A stretch of DNA of 64,000 bases from Mya arenaria (Eukaryota > Mollusca > Bivalvia > Myida > Myidae), in contig NC_069135.1 in the NCBI RefSeq assembly GCF_026914265.1, positions 18,096,406-18,160,405 on the forward strand. Direction: 5' to 3'. The translations under genes and the position numbers were made by a program. The notes beneath the pieces were generated by a model, which was not told the origin of the DNA, did no database searches, and saw only the letters and a program-made list of their open reading frames with translations. Below, one piece after another: positions 13,590 to 24,488 of this stretch (position 1 is its first letter; each line of letters starts with the position of its first letter).

Positions 13590-15343
13590 CTAGAGATTGC
13601 TTTTTTAAAAAGCGCTTGTCTCCCCTATTGTGTGGTCGTAGCTGAGAAAAAATAAATGATGTACATGAAATTTGTAATTTTGTACTGGAGACGAACCAAC
13701 AGTGAAGTTTGGTTTATTCACCCGTATAAAATAGTGAAGAGAAAAAAGTGTTGTTGATTAATCTTGGAAAATGTAAACGAAGTTTGCATTGTATGACGTT
13801 CCTAGGCGCAAGCGTTATTCAATTATTGATCGGAAACCATATTTCAGCTCAAGGTCATCGTGACCTTGACCTTTGACCTACTGATCACAACATCAATAGG
13901 GATCATCTACATGACCGACTTGCATACCAAGTATTAAGTTCTTGGGTGCAAGTGTTCTTTAGTTACTGAGCAGTAACAGTTTCTTCACCTCAAGGTCACG
14001 GCAACCAAGTGATCTCAAAATCAATAGGGGTCATCTACTAGTCATGACCAACTAGCATACAAAGTATGAAGTTCCTGGGTGCAAGCTTTCTTTAGTTATT
14101 GAGCGGAAACCCTTTCTTCACCTCAAGGTCGAGGTGAAATTGACCTTTGACCTACTGATCTCAAAATCAATAGGGGTCATCTACTAGTCATGACCGACTA
14201 GCATACCAAGTATGAAGTTCCTGGGTACAAGCGTTTTTTATTTATTGATGGGAAACAAAGTGTGACCTTGACCTTTGACCTACTGATCTCAAAATCAATA
14301 GGAGTCATCTACTAGTCATGACCAACTAGCATACCAAGTATTAAGCTCTTGGGTACAAGTGTTTTTTAGTCATTGAGCAGAAACCATTTTTAAGCTTAAG
14401 GTCACTAACGTATCGTTTTTTACCTGAAGGTACCCTTGACCTTAGACCTTTTAATCTCAAAATCAATAGGGGTCATCTTCTAGTCATGAACAACCAGCAT
14501 ACCAAGTATGAAGTTCCTGGATCTAAACAGTTATTGAGCGAAAACCGTTTCTTCACCTCAAGGTCACGGCAACCTTGACCTTTGACCTATTGATCTCAAA
14601 ATCAATAAGGGTCATCTTCTAGTCATGACCAACTAGCATACCAAGTATGAAGTTCATGGGTACAAGCATTCTTTAGTTATTGAGCGGAAACCATTTCTTC
14701 ACCTTTGACCTACTGATCTCAAAATCAATAAGGGTCATCTTCTAGTCATGACCAACTAGCATACCAAGTATGAAGTTCATGGGTACAAGCATTCTTTAGT
14801 TATTGAGCGGAAACCATTTCTTCACCTCAAGGTCAGGGTGACCTTGACCTTTGACCTACTGTTCTCAAAATCAATAGGAGTCATCTACTAGTCATGACCA
14901 ACTAGCATACCAAGTATGAAGTTCCTGGGTACAAGGTTTCTTTAGTTAGTGAGCAGAAAACATTTTTAAGCTTAAGGTCACTGCCAACTTATCGTTTTTT
15001 ACCTTAAGGTTACCTTAACCTTTGACCTTTTGATCTCAAAATCAATAGCGGTCATCTACTAGTCATGAACAAGTAGCATACCAGGTATGAAGTTCCTGGA
15101 CCCAAAGGATCCTTACTTATTGAGCGGAAACCGTTTTTTCACCTCAAGGTCACAGTGACCTTGACCTTGGACCTAGTGACCCCAAAATCAATAGGGGTCA
15201 TCTACTAATCATGACCAACTAGCATACCAAGTATGAAGTTCCTGGGTCTAAGAGATCTATAGTTATTGAGCCAAAACAAAGTCAAGTGACGGACTGACTG
15301 AAGGACAGGGCAAAAACAAAACCCCCTTTCAGGGGGAGACATA
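13590..15343 (-). mobile_element. Second Helitron-like element of the same family, diverged
   Basis: It lies in the long first intron used by the distal G6PD exon. On the minus strand it starts with a GTCTCCCCC-type end at about 15342-15332, then a GTCCTTCAGTCAGTCCGTC-like stretch. About ten degenerate units follow that align with the 145-bp unit of the RBM5/10 intron element. It ends with a GCTTTTTTAAAAAGC hairpin, AATCT and CTAG (13593-13590), followed by T. Unit spacing varies between about 120 and 170 bp, so indels have built up. It is an old copy with no coding content. Confidence 0.65.
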
Positions 15344-15696
15344 ATAAATTCCAAACTGCAACCACATATATTGAATTTAAATTCCAAAAATTACAAAAAA
15401 GTGTTAAAGGCCTAGTTTAAGCCTTCTATAAGTGACCCCCCCCCCCCAATTCGGTGAATAGTACATAACCTCTTTGTATTGATCTTAATCTACTTGCCTT
15501 GATCCCTCTTATCAGGATCTCCAATCTGGGTATCTTGCTGTGCAGTTTTGGAGGTTTCATTAAAATATTGGACCCTAAATGGCCTTAAGCCAATAAACTA
15601 ATATACAGGTAATTGGCCCCTACTGTAACACCAGTGCAATTAGCAGACACCAGTGCAATTAGCAGAAGATGCACAGCAGGGGATTATCATGCCAAA

Positions 15697-16107
15697 CATT
15701 CCTTGTATGTATGTATTTCTTTAGACCTTGTGGTCAAGGATAACCTGTGAAAGTACAAGCACTTATTTCCAACGGGGTCCTTTGTTTTTTGCTGAAGGGA
15801 CAGCACGCTGAAGAGACAGTGGTGGGATACAAGGAAGTCCGGTTGCAATACCCTAGCTCTTTTTCGAGGAGACCCCTTGGTTCTTTTAAGTGCTCGGTGT
15901 AAAGCACTGATCAATGGGGTACAACTTTCCTCGGTTAAACCAGTACTGAGTACACCACTTTTCCAGGCACTACCCTTTAAATGCTGAGCGCCAGGCAAGG
16001 GAGCTATTTGTACCAACTTTTAACGTCTTTTGGTATGATGCGGCCGAGGATCGAACCCACGACCTCCCGCTCCGTAGGCGAACGCTTATCCACTAGGCCA
16101 CGGAGAC
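15697..16107 (-). mobile_element. tRNA-Arg-derived SINE
   Basis: The 5' 74 bases (16107-16034, minus strand) fold as a degenerate tRNA. They have a fully paired anticodon stem with loop CTACGGA (anticodon ACG, Arg) and a GGTTCGATCC B box. The acceptor stem does not pair and the D and T stems are broken, so it is not a working tRNA. A body of about 330 bp follows and ends in an ATACATACATAC tail near 15700, typical of SINEs. Confidence 0.65.
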
Positions 16108-16953
16108 AGTTAAACTAGGCATTAAAGTGAAGTTTGCAATTGATGACTTGTAATGTGCATTTAATTTGCTACTCTTACTTTATTAGAGATATTAAATTTT
16201 ATGAATATCTGTTTGTTATGTTGAATCAAAAATCTTTTAAAATCTTTTATTAAATAAAAATATGAAAATATCTACTGTTTTTTTTAATCAAATTAAAACT
16301 CACCAAAAAAAATTAGGGGCCTAAATGTTCATGTTGAAAATAAGTAAGGGTCTGCAAATTAAGTTAATATTTATAAGGGGTTGAAATGGCAGGTCCAAAG
16401 TCTCAGGCGCCGATTTGGTATTGGGCCGATGTCTCACTAAAATTGAATATACTTTGGCCTTGACCTAGTTCCTTATATTGACCTCTACCTGCAATAATGA
16501 GTGATCAGGGATACTTTTATATTATTTAAACATTTCTTACATGTATGTATCCGTGTAACGAGCCTGCCATAGTAAAAAAAAAATCATCAAAAGATTTGTT
16601 GACGGCCGTTTAGGTGAACTTCTTGACCTCTTATTACCGGTAACAGAATTTTTGTTTCTAAAAATTCTAACGTGATTAATATAATGACATGAAGCTCTGT
16701 CATGGTTGACCATTATGTTTTGGTTTGCTTTCAAACAGCTTGTCCAGGCGTGGACGTCGCCTAAGGCCTTCTTCTTGTTTAAACAATAACAGTATCGCTG
16801 TAGCGTATGGTCAGTTAAATCTAAATTTCTAAAATTCTCACACCAATTTTGGACATAAAATCTCAATAAAAATCTAACATAGAATTTACCCTGTTGTCAA
16901 CAATTGTTATGGTCAGAGGTTATTTAAAATACTTGTCTTTGAAAGAAACTTAC

Positions 16954-17037
16954 AGATGCACCAAAGACAACGAATACATGGCGACCAGTTTTTCCCTTTT
17001 CTCTCATCATTGTTAAGGGGTCCGCTTCAACTGACAT
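16954..17037 (-). CDS. G6PD: Alternative first coding exon of G6PD
   Basis: Read on the minus strand, an ATG at 17037 opens 28 codons that end in HVFVVFGAS and meet a GTAAGT donor at 16953-16948. The end matches the last codons of the proximal first exon (YVFVVMGAS), and both exons stop in phase 0, so either joins the exon at 8712 to complete GASGDLAKKK. The N-terminus begins MSVEADPLTMM and is unrelated to the proximal one. Using it would give a protein about 18 residues shorter and a 7.2 kb first intron. The start lies 368 bp from LAMTOR5 in the opposite direction. It could be a decayed copy of an older exon, but the open frame, the good donor and the matching phase favour use. The exon is seen; its use is inferred. 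Confidence 0.75.
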
Positions 17038-17405
17038 ATTTTGCAAAGAGAGCTTTCTATGTTTTGTTTTTTTCAGTGCAGTAATCAGTACATTTGTTAT
17101 GAGCTTGATTCTAGATATTAATCGAATAAAAGGTTATTTTCAACTATAAATATCCACTATTTCCCGTACGAAATAGTGTTTTGATGTACTTAAAAGCATT
17201 TGATACATGGTAAAAAAAAATAGGTTTACAGTACAGTATGCGATATTAAAAACAAATTATTTTTAATTCTCTGTGTACAAAGCTTTTTAAACAATTCCGT
17301 TTTGGAAATGTTGGAAATGGAATATACGGTACGGAGATTATTGATACCAAATAAATTATATGTTGTGTAAATTGCAAAATCACTGGTCAGCTGACTGCAT
17401 CCAAA
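17038..17405. promoter_or_regulatory. Probable bidirectional promoter between G6PD (distal exon) and LAMTOR5
   Basis: This 368-bp gap separates two divergent start codons, the distal G6PD exon on the minus strand and LAMTOR5 on the plus strand. No canonical TATA box is obvious at a fixed distance from either start. Both 5' untranslated regions must begin inside it unless further upstream noncoding exons exist. The role is inferred from layout only. Confidence 0.45.
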
Positions 17406-20400
17406 ATGGAAAGAAATTTAGAAAAGCATCTAGACGATACGTAAGAACCGAAACGTTTTCTTTATTATTTTAATTGTTCGAGTATTCTATTTCATCAATT
17501 TATTATTCTTTGAGACCACTCACAGAACTATTCTATCCTGGTATTGTTAAGTTAAAAAAGTCACAAAGATCTATCACTTAACTTACTCCTTTTCAAAGGC
17601 TTTTCATATTTTGTTATTTCACTAATCAATTTAGTAAAAAGTTACTCGGTCACAACTTAAACAACGTATTGTTATGAAAATTCTTAAATACCTGTATTAT
17701 TGATGTATAAATTTACAAGTAAACTGTGTGCGTGAATGAAAATCAGCGCCCTAACGCAGACGGTAGTAATATTCGTAAAACTCCGTAATATTTGTTGAGT
17801 TCCAGTCTATTGTTGGAGCTGGTATTCCTTGAAGATTCATGATTTATTTTGTTTATAAATCATGTTACCATTGAATAACATTCAACTTTTGTCCAGAATT
17901 ATTATCCATTCAATGCTCACTAAATAACATTCCACTTTTGTTTAGAATTATTATTTAATATAATTGTCAATAAATAACATTCCACTTTTGTTTAGAATTA
18001 TTATTTATGTTTCCTGACTTCTGACACCATGTTATGTTATGGAGGAATACATATAAATATAAGTATGACACTAAATGTGCTCTAACTATTTATTGCGACA
18101 TGTATTGTACGATATCTAAACTAGAACTGATAAGCATGTGGCTGTGCCTAGGTATTTAACTCACTAGGGCAGATAACCCTTAGATGATAAAGCTATCATG
18201 TAACAACGTTGACAGGACCAAGCTTATGGCAAGGCTCCCCTGTATTTTGTCAAGACCAAAATTTAATTTAAACAAGATCACTTATCTCTATAAACCTAAA
18301 ATTAAAATATCAACCAATTTATTTTTAAAATATATGTTGTTTTATGACTTAGTAAAAGTTGAGATGTTCAGACCCTTGGATGGCGTTTTTTGTGGAGCTA
18401 GTAACTTTTCTCCAGATAACTTGCATTTTGTTTCATAAACAAGTTTCAGAAATGTACAACTTTAACACACTTCCAACAACGAATACATATTTTAAGCTCA
18501 AACTATAAAAAATAACTTGTGTTTTCAACATAAAATTGCTTGTTAATGAAATAAATTGTATGATAGACCAGGTATATGTATTCTGATATTTGCATCCAAA
18601 TATGAAAATGGAAGCTTGAAATTATTCATCTGTTTTTGCAGAAATCTTGCATGGCAGGTGACTGGCAGATGTACAGCAGACATAATTTATTTATAAAACA
18701 CTTAAATATATATATATACTTAATCAAACAAAAGAATGAATGTTTGGATTAATATGGTAAAACATTTTAAAAAGATAACTTTTGACTGTTAAAAATGTTC
18801 TGTTTGTGTTTTTGCAGGTTCAGATTGCCGGGTATAGCTGGTGTGATATGCACAGATGAACATGGTCTTTGTCTTGGAGGTGAGAGTCTACGTATAAACA
18901 GTGAACAATTTCTTAAAATTAGATATTAAGCTGTATACATGTAGTTGATAACAATGACATGTTTAGTTTTGAAGCTTTGATATTAGCAAATTATTTTTTC
19001 TGGTCACTTTTTCGATACTGCTTTTTAACAATAGAATCAGTAGTTTGTATAGTGCTAGTGTCATCATAATTGATGAATTGGCATCTTGCCAAGCCTTTAA
19101 GACAATAAACAAGTCATGCAGCTGGATAAATGATTTAATTTACATTTCACAGTCTCAGTATAAACTGCTCAGTAAAATGTAATTATGATTGTAGACATCT
19201 ATCATGTTGTACAAATACAAAATCATAATATATGAGGGCCATTCACAAGTAAAAATATACTCTACACTGCTATATCATGTTTGTGGAAGCATTAAATATA
19301 ATATCATTGTACAACATCTTTAATTCAGTAATTATATAAAATTGGTTGAATATATTCACATGAAATTCAAAACACGTTTTACCAGTATTAAATGAAACAA
19401 TGTACTCATTATATTAATGTGTATCAAAGACATCATTGAGTTATGCCCCTTTATCAACCAGTGTTCACATCTCATGCACCAGATGATCCACTTATTATGA
19501 TCTTGATTTCATGTTACTACAATTAAAAAAGCTTACACTATTATCTCTTTATCTACTTGGTCACATCATTTTTCAGCCAAAGGAGTAGCAACCCGAGAGA
19601 CATCTGGTCACATTGCCAACATTGCAGAGAGTGCAGCCAGACTGAACCCAAACCTGCCACCTCCAGTCATTGCCATAGAGTCAGAGGGAGGGTAAGTCTG
19701 CTGGAGTTCAGGTCATACTCTTATCATTGGTGTGCAAAAAAACATAATTTTTGCCAAAGTTAAAACATAACACATGAAACACACTGAAAGAATACGAAGA
19801 TCATGCCATAATATCAATAATTGTCAACTTTTTTGTGGATCAATTGCGAGCAATGGACACACATCGGCACCTGTTCCTTGTGCTGTTGTTCAGTCCTTTA
19901 AAGATGCACTCTTACTCCCAAAAACGATTTACCACAAATAGTACTATTGTTTTAATATTCCTAAAATGATTAATAAATGTCTAAAACAATGGTTCTTACG
20001 AAGGATGCCATTTTTTTTTAAAGAAATGTGCATAAAACATGTTTTTTTCTACTTTATGAGACTATAGTAGATTTCTGTAAATCTTTAGCATTCGCCAATC
20101 ATTTAATATTTTTGAGTTTTCAACTATTTAGTACACGGTGACAAATTTAGTATCAGAAAATGATATTTTCCATAAATGCAAGTACAGTAAGTAGTCAAAG
20201 GTTAATCAGCCAAAATTGAAGTTTGTTAAACATGTGTATGTTTTGATTTTGAATAAGAGTGTCAATTTAAGTAAAAAAAGCCTACCATGTCCTCTTAGAA
20301 TAATTAAAAGTTGAAAACTAGGACAAGAATCAACCCATTGCTAGCTAGAAATTCTATAAACTTGAAATTTCAGGTCATCTTTTATTTTTAGAAAGTCCCT

Positions 20401-20651
20401 CAACAGACTAAACTAAATATATAGAGATGAATTTTCTTACATCAAATGGCAATTCAAGATGCCAGTTAACAATTTGAAAAAAAATATTTAGCAGAAAAAG
20501 AAATCCAACTTCAACATAAAAGATGTAGTTAGCGTAGAACTTTAGTCTTTGCATAATTCATTTTGTGAGGTTTTCTATTTTATTTTTCAGGAGTATACTC
20601 ATCAAGAAAGAAGGGACCATTACTATGGGCATTTACAAATCACCAAATTGA
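17406..20651 (+). CDS. LAMTOR5: Ragulator complex protein LAMTOR5 (HBXIP)
   Basis: LAMTOR5 is a small roadblock-fold subunit of the Ragulator, the lysosomal scaffold and Rag GTPase partner that brings mTORC1 to lysosomes. Exons are 17406-17440, 18818-18879, 19577-19691 and 20591-20651. They join in phase to 90 residues; the human protein has 91. The N-terminus MERNLEKHLDDT matches the family start, followed by PGIAGVICTDEHGLCLG (first strands), a helix with GHIANIAESAARLNP, then PPPVIAIESEGGSILIKK, ending GIYKSPN and a TGA. All introns have GT-AG ends. Two AATAAA signals follow about 465-490 bp after the stop. The gene is divergent from the distal G6PD exon and may share its promoter. No damage is visible. 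The identification is confident from length, exon phase and end-to-end similarity. Confidence 0.92.
17874..18006 (+). repeat. Triple 50-bp repeat in LAMTOR5 intron 1
   Basis: AATAACATTCCACTTTTG with TTTAGAATTATTATT recurs at 17874, 17923 and 17973. Confidence 0.75.
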
Positions 20652-21115
20652 ACCACGCTACACAAGTATATGAACTGTGAAACCCATCAAAGACATTTTG
20701 TGTCAAAAAGAAAAACATTTTGTATTTGTTTAATTCTATTTTATAAATGAATACTAGAAGTGAGTGTTTAGGGCTGTTTTTCAAATGGTCACATTGTATG
20801 AATATCTGATTGTACATTTTGTAATATTTACATTACTCTAGTTACACGCTTCATGGATTTGCATCTCACCCTGGTGTTCATTTCTGCTTGAATACACGAA
20901 ACATGAATCCATAAGTGATAAAAAGACAGATTATATTTATTAGACTGATTTTACCAATGTGCTTCAGTGCACTTCACCCTTCTATGGTTGCAATTTCTGA
21001 ATGAGTTTAGTTCCAATTATTTGTACCATATTACATTCAAACATTTTCTATAACAAAATTGTTTTTGATCTTTAAATTTTTTAAGCAAATTATAATTTAT
21101 TGCTCTTGTATTGTA

Positions 21116-21141
21116 AATAAATGAAGTATTTGTGCAATAAA
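21116..21141 (+). terminator. Polyadenylation signals of LAMTOR5
   Basis: Two canonical AATAAA hexamers stand at 21116-21121 and 21136-21141, downstream of the LAMTOR5 stop on the same strand. They imply a 3' untranslated region near 500 bp. Which one is used cannot be told. Confidence 0.6.
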
Positions 21142-21416
21142 ATGTAAAATATGACACCTCTGTTTAACATTTGAAGTTTCACATATTGTATAACCCTGCA
21201 TTGACACAGACTTTTGGAAGGAGCATTTGATTAAACAATTTTGATAAATTGTGTGTAAGAATGATGTAATTAGAGTGATAAACTCTTGAGTGCAAAATAT
21301 AGCCTATACTAATGGAATAAACTTAATAAAGTAATTGCTCTTAAAATCATACTGGGCCTCAAATTTCTTCAATTATAGCCACTTTAAAGAAAATTTTATT
21401 CTGAAACTGTCACATA

Positions 21417-21614
21417 ATGGGCCGATTGTTCAGAACTTTTAACGTCCTCGTTGCCAACTTTTAAATGTGAAAACATTGCTCACATGTTTAAATATAACAC
21501 GTACAACTGATACAGCAATCCGGTGTATCCATTATACTTCTGGGATAGTAACAAGTTAACACCGATTACATTAACACCTTTGATAACTTAAAATGGTCCA
21601 GACCAATCGGCCCA
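21417..21614. mobile_element. Small MITE-like element
   Basis: The ends are imperfect inverted repeats of about 30 bp built on AATGGGCCGATTG. It lies downstream of LAMTOR5, is about 200 bp long and noncoding. The target duplication is not clear. Confidence 0.5.
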
Positions 21615-23039
21615 TTTTGAGGAAGCACTCGTCTGTTTCATGGAAACATTGATGTGATGAACAATTAGAGTAACAGCATGAATTAACCAAACATTTATTT
21701 CATCATTTTAATCATCAAGTCTTCTTATGCAGACTTTTTCTTGCTAGTATATGAAGAGGTGGTCATATTTGAAAGTTCAAAGCATGTAACTTCCAAGTTA
21801 ATGTTGCTACCAATGATGCATGGTATATTATCATAAGCATTGCCGATACAGATCATAAGTTGCTCAGTTGCAGGCTTTCAATTCAGTCCAACGGTGGGTA
21901 ATTGTGAATATTGATGTCAGTATTTGATATTTATGACTATACAAGGTTGATCATCCAATTAAGCAGATTTTGACTAGTTTGTTTAATAGGATTAAAACTT
22001 CTTATCTAGAGCACAGGGTATTCTAACAGAGGCCCTTTAAAAACAGGGCCTATGCCCTAGGGTCATGGCTTGTTTTGTATTTTTTTTTATCCAGAGCATG
22101 CACATATGGGTAATAGATAACATACTAATAGTTCACTTAGAACATTTCAAGATAGTTAATCGGCGCAGCCATAACAGTCCTGTAACATGCAATGTGAATA
22201 TGGAGGCCTTATTTATGCCAGAAATGTAGCCAATTTCAAAGGCGATAATGGCTGCCTTAACGATCTGGCTGGTCCCGTCAATATTTTAACTGTCCAGGGT
22301 TGATAGAATCGGACAAGAAATGGAAGCTCTATTGTGTCCACAAGCTCAATAATAGCAATCAACCCATTTAATCAAAGGCAATAGAGATGTAAGCAATGAA
22401 AGCATTGAAAGATTGTAGTTGAGACAAGTGTGGTTTTACTGTTTACAGGCAATAAAAATGGAATCCAAATTATTTTTTGAGTGGGCCCAAACTGTAACCG
22501 ATAACTACCTGTCATGTAGAATAGGTAAGAATAGATGAGGTAAATTTAATTTATTATTGATGAATTTTAAATACTCATTTCATAACAGTGACTTATAAAC
22601 CTAGATGTTCTAAGACATATAAACATTGCTTTCAACTTGACAGTGTATTGCTAGTGTAAGTTGATTCTCAAATATAACCCAATATTGGCCAAGAACATTT
22701 TGACTATTTATAGTCAAGTATGGCAGTGCCTTTTAAACAACACATTACCATGTTCTGCATTAATATCTATAATTATCTATTCCCCTCTCTTCTTCACGAA
22801 GATTTATCTACAATACTTTACTTGCTTTAAAATTCACATTAACTTTGCAATCTTATGAATATTACCAAATAAAGCGGTCTTTTAAATTGCATTACTTTAA
22901 AACGACATACATCATTCGTCTCATATTGTAATTCTGGAGAATTAATTATCTTAGCAAGTAATGCCATAAAATTGATAGGATACCTGATTTCGATTTTTGG
23001 TAAAAAAAAGTCTGTAGGTCTTATAAAAGAACGACACTC

Positions 23040-23095
23040 TCTTGAGTTCAGGTTGTCTCCCTTAGACTGTAATTTTCACTTCAAGTGCCATAATC
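23040..23095 (+). repeat. Short dispersed repeat, also at 62530-62590 inverted
   Basis: CAGGTTGTCTCCCT[TG]AGACTG followed by TAATTTT..CACTT occurs here on the plus strand and near 62530-62575 on the minus strand. Both copies lie in intergenic DNA. It looks like part of an interspersed element of unknown type. Confidence 0.45.
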
Positions 23096-24488
23096 CAGTC
23101 ATTCATGGGATATTTGGCTGGCTTACAAAAGGTACCAAGCTCTCAGGGATATCTAGCTACTGTATAAGTTTGATTAAGATATAATCAATACTGAAGATTA
23201 AATCATGTTCACAGGCAATTGTTTACAGACAGGGCCACAAACTGGACTTACGGTATGTAGACAGAAATTGAGATGTCAAGGTCACTGGATGCACTATCGC
23301 ATTGATCACATGTGATATTCTTAAACCAAGCAAACCACTTGCCTTGCTCTGCAAATCTTTCATTGTTAACTCAGTCAACAGTAAATGGAAATTAATTTCC
23401 TATTTTGTAAATTAACGACCATAAGCCTGGTTTTTGCAGTCTTTAATATAGAGCATATATTGGATAATGCTGTACTTTGTGAGGGTCAACATTTAAAAAA
23501 ATTGTCTTTTGATAACAATCTGCTTTGAGGAAGAGTATTTCATAATATCGAATTTTCTGCAATAAGTCTTAATGTGAATAGGAGTGCCAGCAACTCATCT
23601 GCTTTGTTTAGTTGACAACGGCAAAAACTTGACTGCTTGATGACATGTGTACTAAGTTTCAAATGACTGGAATAAATATTATAAATGGTTAAAATCACCC
23701 TTATTTGGCAAGCACATGGGTAGGAAACTATTGGGTATTGTGTTTTGGTAGGATTCATCCAATACTGGAGCCCATGATCTCATGTAGTGGACTTCAACCA
23801 TTTTTACAGACCATATCTCAATTTGTACATAATTAAACATGTACTTTGAGTAATTTCCTATTACTATCATTATAGTGATCTATAAACAAACATATAACAA
23901 CTGAATGCATGAAAATGTGTTATCCACTGATTTTGACCAGCACTGTGATTTATATACGCACATCTCTTAAGTTATACCTGGTAAGCTTGTGCCAACAATG
24001 CGCTTCATATGTAAAAAAAGAACATTTGCTTGTCATCCATTTATTTCAATCACACATTTGACAGAGGTCAAACAATTTATGGTTTTAATGGAAGCATAAC
24101 TTTTTAAGCAGGATAATATTTTCCAACAGATGGGAGTTTTGTTTAACATGCACTTTTAATATTTGGTTGCAGGCAACATAACTTGATCATAAAAAAACAC
24201 TTGTTTTGTTCAAATATCTTATGAAGTGTGAATGACTTGTGTAAGAATTTTAAAACTTCAAAGCTTTCACACATAATGATTGATACTACACAAACACAAT
24301 TGTTTACAGCAATGAATTTGAAGTCAAAATGAAATAATTATAAATAACTAGTGTGTTGGGTTTTCACCATCTCTCATTTACACATAAGGAAACCATATAT
24401 AAATAATAATCAACAAATTACATAGATCAGAGAATACAGTTCCTTTCACAAACATTTTTCTATGGATCCGACATGTAATTTTACAATT

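Larger units (their letters stand above)
20652..24488. other. Intergenic gap between LAMTOR5 and COPG (convergent 3' ends)
   Basis: It holds the LAMTOR5 3' untranslated region and the region after the COPG stop. It also has the MITE-like element at 21417 and the dispersed repeat at 23040. Open frames of 63-72 codons match nothing and lack splice context. No gene is supported. Confidence 0.6.

Noticed and set aside
15687..16016. 109-codon minus frame
   Set aside because: It is the body of the tRNA-derived SINE.
16034..16107. Functional tRNA-Arg(ACG) gene
   Set aside because: The acceptor stem does not pair and the D and T stems are broken; a long body and a repeat tail show a SINE.
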